Positions 17,052 through 26,395 are shown, numbered from the stretch's first letter. The stretch: 64,000 bases of DNA from Rahnella bonaserana (GCF_019049675.1 NZ_JAFMOW010000051.1:1-64000), one strand, 5' to 3'. Notes: generated from the letters alone by a model not told the origin. Numbers and translations are program-made.

Positions 17052-17944
17052 TGGCTCGCTCCGAAGACTGCCAGTGGCAATGCAGCAGTGAGGTTTTGCA
17101 ATTCATCCCGTGTGATATCATCTATCAGTTTTGCCGGTTCGCGAACGTAGTCCGTGGCAAAAATGCCAGCTTTATGCAAAACGGTTTTGTGGATGGCTAC
17201 GCCAATACCCGGTTGAACCCCATAACGCAGGAAGGGAAGATAGCGATAAAATTGCGCCTGTGCTTCCTGTTCACTGCGCGGAAAGGCCCGCAGAATGGCA
17301 TTGATCACATCGGGAAACTCGCAGGCAGGCATGGTGCCAATCACGCCGCGGCGAAGCTCTTCATATAAGAAGCCGGCATTCAGCCCACCAAACAAGCCGA
17401 CGCTATCACCGAGGGCATTTTTGAGCGCTGTGATTTTGAGAGTGGTCGGCGGTTGTTCAACTTTAATGTATTTGATCGCGGCAAACGCCTGGCAGAGTTT
17501 GACCAGCGTGGCGACCGGTATCGTCACCCCTGTCATCATTGGCGCATCCTGGATCATTATCTCTATATCGCAGGCATGACAGATGTCGCGATAAAAATGG
17601 AAAATCTCATCCGGGCCGGGTTTAACCACTGAGGGTGGGTTGACCATCGCCACCTGAGCGCCCCATTGCTTAACGCGATTAATATCCTCGATGGCAACGG
17701 CTGAGCTGGCTCCTCCCGCAGCGGCGACCAGCGGTAAGTTTCCGGTCAGTCGTTTTACACAATGGAATAGCGCTTCTTTCTCTCCACTGGTTAGCGCATA
17801 GCCTTCTGAGGCATTGCCAAACAGCGCCAGGCCGTCAATACCCTGGTTCAACAAGAACCGCACCAGTTTTTCAATTGAAGTGAAATCAACGTTACCTAGC
17901 TTATCAAATGCCGTTGCCAGAATTGGCACATTACCCTTTAACAT
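17048..17944 (-). CDS. DapA/NanA-family class I lyase
   Basis: 298 residues of the dihydrodipicolinate synthase/N-acetylneuraminate lyase family. LFGNASEGYALTSGEK corresponds to the pyruvate-binding loop, and the Schiff-base Lys is in IKYIKVEQPP. The usual catalytic Tyr motif (YNxP) is replaced by IQDAP, so the chemistry may differ from DapA. It sits between a dehydratase and dgoK, so it probably acts on a 2-keto-3-deoxy sugar acid, either cleaving it or processing a branch substrate. The exact substrate cannot be read from the sequence. Confidence 0.78.
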   Translation of the reverse strand: MLKGNVPILATAFDKLGNVDFTSIEKLVRFLLNQGIDGLALFGNASEGYALTSGEKEALFHCVKRLTGNLPLVAAAGGASSAVAIEDINRVKQWGAQVAMVNPPSVVKPGPDEIFHFYRDICHACDIEIMIQDAPMMTGVTIPVATLVKLCQAFAAIKYIKVEQPPTTLKITALKNALGDSVGLFGGLNAGFLYEELRRGVIGTMPACEFPDVINAILRAFPRSEQEAQAQFYRYLPFLRYGVQPGIGVAIHKTVLHKAGIFATDYVREPAKLIDDITRDELQNLTAALPLAVFGASQ

Positions 17945-19101
17945 GTTGCCCCCATGACATATTCACGAACACGTTCTTCATTAATTTCAATACCCAGACC
18001 GTGGGCTTCAGGTATTTGGTAATGTCCCTGCTCACACACCAGTGGTGTGTTGAGTAGCTGATTAGCAATGGCAAAAACCGGCGGCTGGTACTCCAGCATA
18101 AAGAGGTTAGGGATCGCGGCTGCAACCTGGATTGAAGCGGCAATGCAGGGACCTAAGCCGACGCTAAGATGAGGCGCAACCTGTAGATTCCAGGCTTCAG
18201 CCATGGAAGCAATGTGCATCATTTCACTGATGCCGGTACGGCCAACATCTGGTTGCAGAATATCGGCAGCGCGTTGCTCGATGAACGGCTTAAACTGATA
18301 GCGGGTGCGCTCGGTTTCCCCGATCGCGATAGCGACGGGACTTTTCGCCCGCAATTCACGGTGACCCGCAATATCTTCAGGCAGGAGCGGGGCTTCAAGG
18401 AAACCGACTCCTAATGGATGCAAGGCTGCTGCCAATTCAGCGGCTTGCGCCACACTGTAATTCCAGTGGGCATCGAGAAAAATTTCAGCGTCGTTGCCCA
18501 ACGTTTCACGAATCCCGTTCACGTTTTCGATGTCTTCCCTTACCCCATAGCCCAACGCCAGTTTGAAGGCATTAAAACCTTTGTCTTGCCATTGCTTCGC
18601 CAGATGACAGCGGGCAGGCAGGTCGGGTTCGGGCAACCCAGAGACATAGCAAGGAATTGTCTCGCGATAGGCGCCGCCGAGTAACTGATAGACCGGGAGT
18701 TGAAGGATCTTGCCTTTCAGATCCCACAAGGCAATATCCACCGCGGCGATAGCATCAATGTGATAGCCAGTAATATGGCCACGGTCGCGCATGGCATCGT
18801 ACATTTTAGAGTTCAGTACCCCACTGGCGAACGGCGACTGGCCAATCAGTAACGGGGCAAAAAGATGGTTAATTAATTCGGCGATCACCTGAGGTACTAC
18901 CGGTGCCAGCGCCTCTCCCCAACCGACATACCCTTCATTGGTCGTGATCTTAACCAGGCACGTTTCCATCTTTCGCGAATAGACACAGCGATACTCCGGG
19001 CGATAGTAATAATCGCTGTTGTGACCTTCAACACTCCCTCCAAGATAGGCTTGTTGTGGCGTAATTTTCAGCGGGAAACATTCAATATGGCTTATCTTCA
19101 T
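17938..19101 (-). CDS. Enolase-superfamily (MR/MLE) sugar-acid dehydratase
   Basis: 387 residues from ATG 19101 (site AGGAG). The N-terminal capping domain is followed by a TIM barrel with the metal ligands in FLDAHW (Asp), FLEAPL (Glu) and AIGETER (Glu), a Lys in FKLALGYG, and a general-acid His in APHLSVGLG. This pattern fits D-galactonate dehydratase and related acid-sugar dehydratases. Together with dgoK and dgoA it suggests conversion of a C6 aldonate to 2-keto-3-deoxygalactonate. The true substrate could be another aldonate. Confidence 0.8.
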   Translation of the reverse strand: MKISHIECFPLKITPQQAYLGGSVEGHNSDYYYRPEYRCVYSRKMETCLVKITTNEGYVGWGEALAPVVPQVIAELINHLFAPLLIGQSPFASGVLNSKMYDAMRDRGHITGYHIDAIAAVDIALWDLKGKILQLPVYQLLGGAYRETIPCYVSGLPEPDLPARCHLAKQWQDKGFNAFKLALGYGVREDIENVNGIRETLGNDAEIFLDAHWNYSVAQAAELAAALHPLGVGFLEAPLLPEDIAGHRELRAKSPVAIAIGETERTRYQFKPFIEQRAADILQPDVGRTGISEMMHIASMAEAWNLQVAPHLSVGLGPCIAASIQVAAAIPNLFMLEYQPPVFAIANQLLNTPLVCEQGHYQIPEAHGLGIEINEERVREYVMGATC

Positions 19102-19118
19102 TGCGACTCCTGGGCACA

Positions 19119-20441
19119 TTAATCCAAAATTTTTCCAGCGGTTTCTTTAGCAAACCAGACGGCGATAAACGAGATTGCGGCAGTGATCATCACATACCAG
19201 GCAGGGGATAAGGGGTCACCGGTTAGGGTGATAAGGCTTGCTGAAGCCAATGGTGTTACACCGCCAAAGACAGCGACAGTCAGGTTATAGGCGATGGCAA
19301 TACTGCCGTAACGAATTGCGGTCGGGAACAGTTCGACCATAGCTGCGCCGCAACCCCCATTAAACATGGCGACAAAGACGCCGAGCATGCTCATCGCCGC
19401 AATGGACGAGCCGACTGATCCCTGGCTCATCACCAGCATTGCCGGGTAAGTCAGTAAAATGAATCCGCCACATCCCATCAGCATCAGTGGCCTGCGTCCC
19501 CAACGATCAGATAGATAGCCGGTGAGTGGCATACAAATTGCGACGCTGAGCAGCCCGAGGGTGGTAATTAAATAGGAGTCGGTCCGGCTGTAATGCAAAT
19601 AGGTGGAGAGATAACCGGGCATAAAAGATTGCAGAACCCAGCTACTTACCGCTTTAACAATCACAAATCCTGTGCAGAACAGAAGGGCAGACATCGAGGT
19701 TGAAAGAGATGTGCGCAAAGGTGATTTTTCAATCTTTCCGGCGGCTTTAAGTTTATGAAACTCAGCGGAGTCCTCCATGTTACGGCGCATATACAGGCCA
19801 CCCAGACCTAATGGCGCTGCCAGCAGAAACGGAATGCGCCATCCCCAGTCGTTCATCACTTCCTCACCTAAGGTATGGGTGAGAAAAAGAACCAACCCGG
19901 AACCGCAGACAAAGGCCAAAAAGCTGAAGTTTTCACTCCAGCAGGTCAAGGTGGCTCTGCGGTGGGGCTTTGCGCTTTCCGCCAGATAAGTAATCACACC
20001 AGAGCTTTCGCCACCGGCGGCAAACCCTTGTACCAGACGGGTGAATACCAGTAAGACTGGCGCGATTATGCCTACCTGGTGCCAGGTGGGTAAAAGCCCC
20101 ATTATAAAGGTCGAAATTGACGTGATCACAATGACCGTGACCAGCACTTTACGCCGTCCGAGACGGTCGCCCATCGAGCCAAAGAACAGCCCGCCAAGCG
20201 GCCGCATCAAGAAGCCAGAACCGAAAACAGCAAAGGATTTAAGCAGTGCAATTGCCGGGTCGCTACTGGCAAAAAAATTGCTCGCGATAATGGTGGCTAA
20301 TGTTCCGTAAAGTCCAAAATCAAACCATTCAATAAAGTGACCGATACCGGCTGACAGCATGATTTTTGCTGTGCGCCGGGCTGGCACTTTTTCTCTAGCC
20401 CCGCTGTAGTCTGTGGCGTATTGGGTCTCTGTATTGTCCAT
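19119..20441 (-). CDS. MFS transporter, metabolite:H+ symporter (MHS) family
   Basis: 440 residues with 12 predicted membrane helices. The MHS signature is clear: GHFIEWFDFGLYGTLATIIASNFF, RPLGGLFFGSMGDRLGRRKVL, and RLVQGFAAGGESSGVITYLAE. Relatives (ProP, KgtP, ShiA) import organic acids or zwitterions with protons. As first gene of the operon it presumably imports the sugar acid degraded by the next four products. Ribosome-binding site GGGAG lies before ATG 20441. Confidence 0.85.
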   Translation of the reverse strand: MDNTETQYATDYSGAREKVPARRTAKIMLSAGIGHFIEWFDFGLYGTLATIIASNFFASSDPAIALLKSFAVFGSGFLMRPLGGLFFGSMGDRLGRRKVLVTVIVITSISTFIMGLLPTWHQVGIIAPVLLVFTRLVQGFAAGGESSGVITYLAESAKPHRRATLTCWSENFSFLAFVCGSGLVLFLTHTLGEEVMNDWGWRIPFLLAAPLGLGGLYMRRNMEDSAEFHKLKAAGKIEKSPLRTSLSTSMSALLFCTGFVIVKAVSSWVLQSFMPGYLSTYLHYSRTDSYLITTLGLLSVAICMPLTGYLSDRWGRRPLMLMGCGGFILLTYPAMLVMSQGSVGSSIAAMSMLGVFVAMFNGGCGAAMVELFPTAIRYGSIAIAYNLTVAVFGGVTPLASASLITLTGDPLSPAWYVMITAAISFIAVWFAKETAGKILD

Positions 20442-20778
20442 ATCAACTCCCGAGGGTAGGTAGGGTCTCAGTCTTGGTACGACTTTTTAGTAGGTATAGG
20501 ACGAGTATATTGATTAGATCTCGGGAGATGAGATGGACTGTTGGAATAGCGAGATGAATCAAAATTGAAATGATTTTTTGCTTCATATAATGAAGCAGTT
20601 ACCGTTATGCTCACGAAGCAGACCAATGTAAAGATCAAGGGCAGCTGTGAGCGAACAGCAGACGTTCGCAGTTGTTCTCATTACTGATGAAGGCATTACT
20701 TAAATCGCGGTGTGTAAATCAACGGGGGATTAAGTCATATGGCCTGAGATGCTTCACGGTATTGACGAGAGTGTCGTT
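20442..20778. other. Regulatory region of the sugar-acid operon, no gene
   Basis: It contains the palindrome 20579-20597, presumably the operon promoter on the minus strand, and at about 20648-20665 a degenerate right half of the GTCCGC repeat family (GTGAGCGAACAGCAGACGTTC). No coding frame is convincing. Confidence 0.5.
20579..20597 (-). promoter_or_regulatory. Perfect 19-bp palindrome, candidate IclR operator
   Basis: TGCTTCAT-ATA-ATGAAGCA, 8-bp arms with a 3-bp centre, lies 138 bp upstream of the transporter start. It has no T-run, so it is not a terminator. IclR-family operators are often palindromes of this size (KdgR type is TGAAACA..TGTTTCA), and the operon's own IclR gene is adjacent. 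Confidence 0.6.
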
Positions 20779-21216
20779 CTAGCAAGCTCTATCGCCGTCA
20801 GCCCAGCGCTTGATATCACTTATATTTGGCGACCTGATGCCCACACTCAAGATGTTCTTGGTTGTGTATAGGCTGACCTGTGCTTTGTCCCCATCATGTC
20901 TTTCTATTTCAATTAGCGTGTTGTTAATCAACAGTCCCTGCGCAAGGAGCTTTTGATTGATCTCACCTTCATTGCGCTCACCGTCAAACTCGCTTAATAC
21001 GATGACCGGATTTCCTGAATATGCCTCATATTCCAGGCACTGCCTTGCCATGTGTCTTAAGGTTCGATAGGTATCGGAGGGCTCCGTCTTGCTCGTGAAG
21101 CTGCCGTCATAGGATGATTGACTGCTTTTTAATTCGCTGACGGTTATGGCGCACCCGCTGATTGAGATAGAAAATAATAGTGTAGACAGCGTCAAATATT
21201 TCAATTTCAACTCCAT
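20779..21216 (-). CDS. Putative lipoprotein
   Basis: 145 residues from ATG 21216 (MELKLKYLTLSTLLFSISISGCAIT). A hydrophobic signal segment ends in the lipobox ISGC, so Cys22 would be lipidated. The rest is soluble, with no family I recognise. It lies 50 bp downstream of the sensor kinase on the same strand and is probably co-transcribed. It may assist sensing or envelope stress tolerance. The longer frame from 21258 lacks a sensible signal. Confidence 0.7.
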   Translation of the reverse strand: MELKLKYLTLSTLLFSISISGCAITVSELKSSQSSYDGSFTSKTEPSDTYRTLRHMARQCLEYEAYSGNPVIVLSEFDGERNEGEINQKLLAQGLLINNTLIEIERHDGDKAQVSLYTTKNILSVGIRSPNISDIKRWADGDRAC

Positions 21217-21266
21217 TGTTCTGACAGAGGCCCTCCGCTGGGCTGGTATCAAAATCATGTTTTCTT

Positions 21267-22658
21267 TCAGGCGGACTTGTGGTTTGGAAAGTCAACAGTA
21301 ACCATGAGCCCACCTTCTGCAGACGTACTCAGGCATACGCTGCTGTTATGTTGCTGCGCAACCGCTTTGACTATGGCAAGCCCCAGTCCACTCCCGCTTT
21401 GTATCTGATTGGGATCGCGAAAAAACCTATCGAACACGCGCTCCCTCAATTCAAATGGAATGCCGGGCCCTGCATCTGAAACACGTAGCTGAGCAGATTT
21501 ATCAAGTGATCGTACATCTACCTCAACCCGTCCGCCCTCAGGGCTGTACTTCACGGCATTTTCAATTAAATTATCAATCAGCGACATCAGGCGTTCCCTG
21601 ACGCCTGTGATCCAGACTTCATCATCAGAGTAGAATTCGAGCTCAATCCTGCGCTCAGCCGCCAGCGGTGCCAGTGCAGCCATTCGCTCTTGTATGAGCG
21701 TTGTCAGCGGCACAGGCTCCATAACAGTGTCAATGCGCACTTCGCTGTGCATCATCAGCAGCAACTGATTGACAAGACGCGCTGCACGGCTGTTGCTGCG
21801 AATAATCCCTGCAAGCAACTCCTGTTGATTATCGCTGCTTACATAGGACTGCAAAGCCTCCACATTGATTCGCATCGCAGCCAGTGGGGTACGCAGTTCG
21901 TGAGCGGCATCTGCAATGAAAACCCGTTCCCTATCAGAACTCTCTCGCACCCTGGCGAGAAATAGATTAGTAGCGTCCACCATTTGGCGAAGCTCCATGT
22001 GCTTTGGCACTTCTTTTAAGGGAGAGAGATCTTCTGAAGTTCGTAAGGAAATTTCATTTATCACCTTGTTCCAGGGGCGCATTGCAATACGGATTGACAG
22101 CCACGCGGGAAACAAAAGAAAAGGAATGCACACCAGTAGCGGCAATATGTAGTATCCACGCGAGTTCAGGTATATAAAAAAGTTCCAGCCGCCGGCAGGC
22201 GTGACAAGTGTTACCTCCGCATCGGATCTCCCGGACTTGAGAGTACGGCTAGTCCAGGTGCGACCTTCACTCTGAATGCTCTGAATTTTCCCATACAGGG
22301 TGTTTGTCACCCCTGCCGGAGCGCCATCAGATGAATAAATTATCTCTTTATTCTTCCGAACGATTAGGCTGATTGACAGTTTCGGATCTTCACCTCCGCC
22401 ATAACCTTCCCGCAACGCGGTGCTGAACTTTTCCAGCACCGCGTTGCGATCCTGCGGGCGATCATCCATACGATCAACCAATGTAAGAATGGTTTCGTAG
22501 GTATTGTTGCCCGTTAGCATAGGGGGGCTACGCAAGTTCTCCCACAAAATGTAGGTCAGAAAAAGACACCAAAGCAGTGTAAGCAGTAGCATCTGGGCGA
22601 TCATAATTCGCCGTACGAGCGTTGGAGTTCTCAGGTGGCGCCAAAAATTTCGCATCAA
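21267..22658 (-). CDS. Sensor histidine kinase (QseC/PmrB-like)
   Basis: 463 residues. Two membrane helices (about 17-38 and 165-185) bracket a periplasmic sensor region, followed by a HAMP segment. HisKA carries the phospho-acceptor His in FIADAAHELRTPLAAM, and HATPase_c carries LIDNLIENAVKYSPEGG, VSDAGPGIPFELRERVFDRFFR and GSGLGLAIVKAVA. The start codon overlaps the response-regulator stop by 4 bp. It presumably controls the divergent mipA. Confidence 0.9.
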   Translation of the reverse strand: MMRNFWRHLRTPTLVRRIMIAQMLLLTLLWCLFLTYILWENLRSPPMLTGNNTYETILTLVDRMDDRPQDRNAVLEKFSTALREGYGGGEDPKLSISLIVRKNKEIIYSSDGAPAGVTNTLYGKIQSIQSEGRTWTSRTLKSGRSDAEVTLVTPAGGWNFFIYLNSRGYYILPLLVCIPFLLFPAWLSIRIAMRPWNKVINEISLRTSEDLSPLKEVPKHMELRQMVDATNLFLARVRESSDRERVFIADAAHELRTPLAAMRINVEALQSYVSSDNQQELLAGIIRSNSRAARLVNQLLLMMHSEVRIDTVMEPVPLTTLIQERMAALAPLAAERRIELEFYSDDEVWITGVRERLMSLIDNLIENAVKYSPEGGRVEVDVRSLDKSAQLRVSDAGPGIPFELRERVFDRFFRDPNQIQSGSGLGLAIVKAVAQQHNSSVCLSTSAEGGLMVTVDFPNHKSA

Positions 22659-23332
22659 CCAGCCCCTTTCTGAATCGGCACAGTATCAATGACATACCCT
22701 ACGCCCCTCACCGTTCGTACATAGCCGTCGCCGATTTTGCGACGTAAATTACCCATATGCACATCGAGTGCATTGCTCATATTTTCTTTTGCGCCGAATA
22801 TCCTTTCTTCCAGAAACCTTCGTGTAAGCACGCGATCAGTGCGCATCATTAAAGTTTCAAGCAGCGCGTATTCACTTGCCGTCAACTCAACATTCCGCGC
22901 GCTCACTGTCACGCGACGAGTCGGCACGTGGAGAGATAACCCACGAATTTCTATCACCTCATTCTCAAAACCGTAACTGCGTCGCGCAAGGGCTCTCACC
23001 CTGGCCAATAACTCGGCAAGAATAAAAGGTTTGACGAGATAGTCGTCGGCACCGGCATCCAGCCCGCACAGGCGATCCTGCAGAGTGCCGCGCGCGGTCA
23101 GAATGATGACGGGGATCCCCTTGAGCTGCTGGCGCAAGTACGCCATCAGGCTCATGCCATCGCCGTCGGGCAGTCCGAGGTCGAGCAACACAAGTTCCGG
23201 CACGCAGGCATCGAGTTGATGCAGCGCATCCACTTTGCGGCGAACCCATATGACATCTAATCCTTGATCTGCAAGGGCAATACGTACGCCGTTGCCGAGA
23301 TCCAGGTCGTCTTCGATGAGGAGAATTTTCAC
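22655..23332 (-). CDS. OmpR/PhoB-family response regulator
   Basis: 225 residues. The receiver domain has DDLD acidic residues, the phospho-acceptor Asp near 51 (LVLLDLGLPDGDG), and the T/K of ILTARG and VKPF. The winged-helix C-terminus reads LSLHVPTRRVTVSARNVELTASEYALLETLM...RKIGDGYVRTVRGVGYV. First gene of the RR-HK-lipoprotein operon, divergent from mipA. Confidence 0.92.
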   Translation of the reverse strand: MKILLIEDDLDLGNGVRIALADQGLDVIWVRRKVDALHQLDACVPELVLLDLGLPDGDGMSLMAYLRQQLKGIPVIILTARGTLQDRLCGLDAGADDYLVKPFILAELLARVRALARRSYGFENEVIEIRGLSLHVPTRRVTVSARNVELTASEYALLETLMMRTDRVLTRRFLEERIFGAKENMSNALDVHMGNLRRKIGDGYVRTVRGVGYVIDTVPIQKGAG

Positions 23333-23538
23333 AATAGTTACGTTATCAACAGTGAATGAAGAACGTCTGAAGAAAAAAACGGTATCAGGAAATTTATCAG
23401 GTTTGTGTCACCGGTACGTGCTTAAGTATTTCTTCATTTTTAGCTCATGAGAACTTTAGGGTGCGTATTCAAACTGAGCGTTCTGGCGTTTAAAACCCGC
23501 TTGCATCGTAATCGTTTGAATCCATAAGGACTTCTTTA

Positions 23539-24375
23539 ATGAGCAACTTCGAACTGCGTCATAAGTTCCCCTATTCACTCTCAGGACGCACCCTGATAAA
23601 AATGCTGCCGGGCGCGCTGCTGGCGTTACTGGCCACCCCAACACTTGCGGCAGAACCACAACAGGGTAACGCCTTAACGTTGGGAGGAGGCGTGGATGTT
23701 ACGCCACTTTATTCTGGTTCGGATGAAAACCGCGTCACGACAGCCCTGGTGCTTGATTACTCGATGCATAATGGGTTCTTCGTGAGTACCACGCGGGGTA
23801 TCGGTTACGGCAACAGCACCGGCAAGCTGGATTACAGTACTGCGCTGAGCTATCGCGCAGGCCGTAAGGATCATGACGTGGACAGCGACTCACTGAGCGA
23901 TGGCAGTGACGATTTGCGGGGTATGGGCGATGTCAAAGGCTCGGCTATCGGGGCATTGGGTCTGGGGTATAAGGTCACCGACTGGCTTCATTTGCAATTG
24001 CAGGCTGAGGTGCCATTTTCTCAGCGGGACAATGGCGCGGCCCTGCATTTCGGCATTATCAGCCCGCTTTATAGCTCATCGGAAAATACCGTGACGATGG
24101 CGCTGACCAGCAGTTGGGGAACAGGCAACTATATGCAAACTTACTACGGGGTAAGTTCATCACAGTCAGCCGCATCGGGGTTTAGTCAATATGATGCCGG
24201 TTCCGGGATTTATGCCTATTCACTGAATATGGACTGGACACACAAGTTCAACCAAGACTGGAGCGTGGTTGCCGCAACAGGCTTTACGCAGTTGGCTGGT
24301 GATGCACGCAACAGCCCGATTGTGCAACGAAAAGCATCGCCCACTGGAAGCTTGAAAGTGACATATAGCTTCTGA
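23539..24375 (+). CDS. mipA: MipA/OmpV-family outer-membrane protein
   Basis: 278 residues. An N-terminal signal peptide (LIKMLPGALLALLATPTLAA) precedes a beta-barrel with alternating strands. It has the family opening (LTLGGGVDVTPLYSGSDENRVTTALVLDY) and a terminal Phe (KVTYSF), which is typical of outer-membrane barrels. It is divergent from the two-component system; linked RR/HK/MipA genes are common in Enterobacterales, where MipA is induced by the pair. Confidence 0.88.
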   Translation: MSNFELRHKFPYSLSGRTLIKMLPGALLALLATPTLAAEPQQGNALTLGGGVDVTPLYSGSDENRVTTALVLDYSMHNGFFVSTTRGIGYGNSTGKLDYSTALSYRAGRKDHDVDSDSLSDGSDDLRGMGDVKGSAIGALGLGYKVTDWLHLQLQAEVPFSQRDNGAALHFGIISPLYSSSENTVTMALTSSWGTGNYMQTYYGVSSSQSAASGFSQYDAGSGIYAYSLNMDWTHKFNQDWSVVAATGFTQLAGDARNSPIVQRKASPTGSLKVTYSF

Positions 24376-24414
24376 ACGTAGTGCGATTGCACTGTCAATA
24401 AATACACACTCGAT

Positions 24415-24440
24415 CCGCCCCGATACAGATGATGGGGCGG
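24415..24440. terminator. Stem-loop downstream of mipA
   Basis: CCGCCCC (24415-24421) pairs with GGGGCGG (24434-24440). The plus strand lacks a T-run, so it is either a weak terminator or an mRNA-stabilising hairpin. Confidence 0.45.
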
Positions 24441-24497
24441 TACTCACAAAGGACGTAAGGATTTCACTTAAAGAAAACTCACGCATTGTTGTTTCTC

Positions 24498-25247
24498 TTA
24501 ATTACAGTAACTGGCAAAAATAACGTGCTTATTTCTCATGGAGAGAATCCATTGAGAAGCTGAAATGGCATAGTGAATGTTTTTTATACCAAATTTTTCC
24601 AAGTCTTCCGGAGGGTATGAAAACCATTTCTCCGGAAATCTTTCTTTATAGTCATCTTTTAATTGCGGACAAAATGACACCCTGATGTTCACACCAATTC
24701 TTCTATAGAATGCAATGTCATCATTTTTTAATTTTTTAAATCCCTGAAGCATAAAAAAATCATCTTTAGAAATATTTCCTGATACTGTTACTTCTCTCTC
24801 AGGGCCGTTGACACCACCATGCCACAGAAGATATGAATTATTACCTAGATATTTATTCTTCCCGGCCGGGAAAATATAGTTAGCACAGGCAGAAGCGCAA
24901 ACACTACGCACATCAACACTGAGGCCATTTTTGTAGATGTAGTCACCTATCTCCATAGCATTTCTGGCATCACCACCAATGCTATTTATAGATATTTTTT
25001 TGATGTCATGATTTATGGTTAGATTCAAAACAGCAACGTAAGAAGTGTCTGTAATTTTTCCATTATAATAAAGCACATCCCCCCTGCTATATATTTCAGG
25101 AGGATCTAAAAGAACCTTCACGTCCGGGAGATCGATCTCCTCATATGCTCCACATGGTGCCGGGGAAAATAAAAAGACAATCAAAAATGCTGAAGCCATC
25201 ACTTGATGATTAAAAATGGAAAAAATACTAAAATGGACATGTCTCAT
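24498..25247 (-). CDS. Exported ClpP/SppA-like putative serine protease
   Basis: 249 residues with an N-terminal hydrophobic signal ending near AYEEI. The middle region resembles the ClpP/crotonase fold: KISINSIGGDARNAMEIGDYIYKNGLSVDVRSVCASACANYIFPAGKNKYLGNNSYLLWHGG. The Ser in VCASACANYIF is at the place of the catalytic serine, and the His in LLWHGG may be its partner. Such exported ClpP-like proteins are mostly uncharacterised. It stands alone between mipA and a grpB-like gene. Confidence 0.65.
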   Translation of the reverse strand: MRHVHFSIFSIFNHQVMASAFLIVFLFSPAPCGAYEEIDLPDVKVLLDPPEIYSRGDVLYYNGKITDTSYVAVLNLTINHDIKKISINSIGGDARNAMEIGDYIYKNGLSVDVRSVCASACANYIFPAGKNKYLGNNSYLLWHGGVNGPEREVTVSGNISKDDFFMLQGFKKLKNDDIAFYRRIGVNIRVSFCPQLKDDYKERFPEKWFSYPPEDLEKFGIKNIHYAISASQWILSMRNKHVIFASYCN

Positions 25248-25648
25248 TATTTTGAATTCCTTTTCACAACATAAATGGAAAATTAAATATGCAAATCATT
25301 TTGACACGTTTTTTTTGTTTCTTTACGGCAGGAGAATAGCCACATTTTCTTTGTGTAATGTATTCTCTAAAATCGCCTGCTTTAAGTAAACAAATGTAAG
25401 TGAATGTGTTTTTCATCAATTTTTTTGAATAAAAACTAAAGTGATTGCACAGAACTATGAGCGCAAACAGTCACTCGGCTACTCAGCCCTGAAGGGGTGC
25501 TTACCGGATTTACTTTCACCCCCTGGCTCCGGGGTTAATCAATGTCCGCTTTAGGCACCAAACTGCTGTAGGTGAAGCCCATCAGGCTGCTTCGAGCGAG
25601 GAGCGGACGTACCACCACATCATGCATTTGTGCCAAAAGTAACTTTTG
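25248..25648. other. Intergenic region with a GTCCGC repeat, no gene
   Basis: An AT-rich stretch without a plausible coding frame. It contains a complete GTCCGC element at 25542-25612. Confidence 0.5.
25542..25612. repeat. GTCCGC element, complete 'empty' copy
   Basis: The left end ATGTCCGCTTTAGGCAC and the right end GAGCGAGGAGCGGACGT enclose about 40 bp. The ends are inverted repeats of each other (GTCCGCT/AGCGGAC). It has the same layout as 28375-28438 and matches the outer parts of the recombinase-bearing copy at 27148-27863. Confidence 0.65.
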
Positions 25649-26158
25649 TTATTTGTAGTCTCTAAGTGCCAGCCGGAGATGATGAGCGATAAAGTCGGCT
25701 TTAAGAGTACTATAGAGAGGAATATTATCCTCACTTGCCAGTGCTGCAGCATGCTTTATCTCAGCATACTCATCAGCTTCTTTCTTGTTTTTTCTCAAAT
25801 AATCGCGGAACGCCAGATGTTTTACTATTTGAGGATTGCCTACGCCAAAAGCATGAACGTGATGACTACGGTGCTCTTCTCCTTTAGTGAAATATCTTCG
25901 ATTTGGAATTCCATTTTCACCACGAACGCAGTATCCGGCACGCTCCATTGCAAAGTTTAATTTATCCAGCTCATCCAGATCATATACCTCCAGCAATATA
26001 TCTATGATTGGTTTTGCTGATAGCCCCGGTATAGACGTACTGCCAATATGATGAACCTGTGAAATTACCTTCCCCAGCGTGTTCTGTAATAAGCCCCTTT
26101 CAGCCTCATATCGGGTATGCCATTGCTCTTCATACTCCACAACAATGATCCTACGCAT
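25649..26158 (-). CDS. GrpB-family (UPF0157) nucleotidyltransferase-like protein
   Basis: 169 residues of usual length for GrpB proteins. The diagnostic motif HHIGSTSIPGLSAKPIIDILLEV is present, followed by YFTKGEEHRSHHVHAF and LAFRDYLR. The fold is a nucleotidyltransferase, and the cellular target is unknown. Ribosome-binding site GGAG lies before the ATG. No operon partner. Confidence 0.85.
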   Translation of the reverse strand: MRRIIVVEYEEQWHTRYEAERGLLQNTLGKVISQVHHIGSTSIPGLSAKPIIDILLEVYDLDELDKLNFAMERAGYCVRGENGIPNRRYFTKGEEHRSHHVHAFGVGNPQIVKHLAFRDYLRKNKKEADEYAEIKHAAALASEDNIPLYSTLKADFIAHHLRLALRDYK

Positions 26159-26224
26159 TTTTTACTCCGGTTAACTTCTTTGAGGTTTTACTAAACCATC
26201 ATTTATGTTGATAGCATGATTTGA

Positions 26225-26248
26225 TGTCCGCTCCTGGCACAGAGCGGC
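26225..26248. repeat. GTCCGC element, left half only
   Basis: GTCCGCTCCTGGCACAGAGCGG forms a 6-bp hairpin by itself. The right half of the element is not seen nearby. Confidence 0.55.
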
Positions 26249-26395
26249 TGTTAAATCACGTTCGATCTTATGCCAAGGTTCCTCGGGTGAACGATGATAT
26301 TCTTGCTGGATATACTCAAGTAAAATGCGAAAGGGAAGTCAAATCTGATGGAATTATGCACACAGAAAATGCATCTTTCAGGATGCTGGGAAAAA

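Noticed and set aside
20579-20597. Palindrome as a transcription terminator
   Set aside because: AT-rich 8-bp arms with no following T-run; it is better read as an operator.
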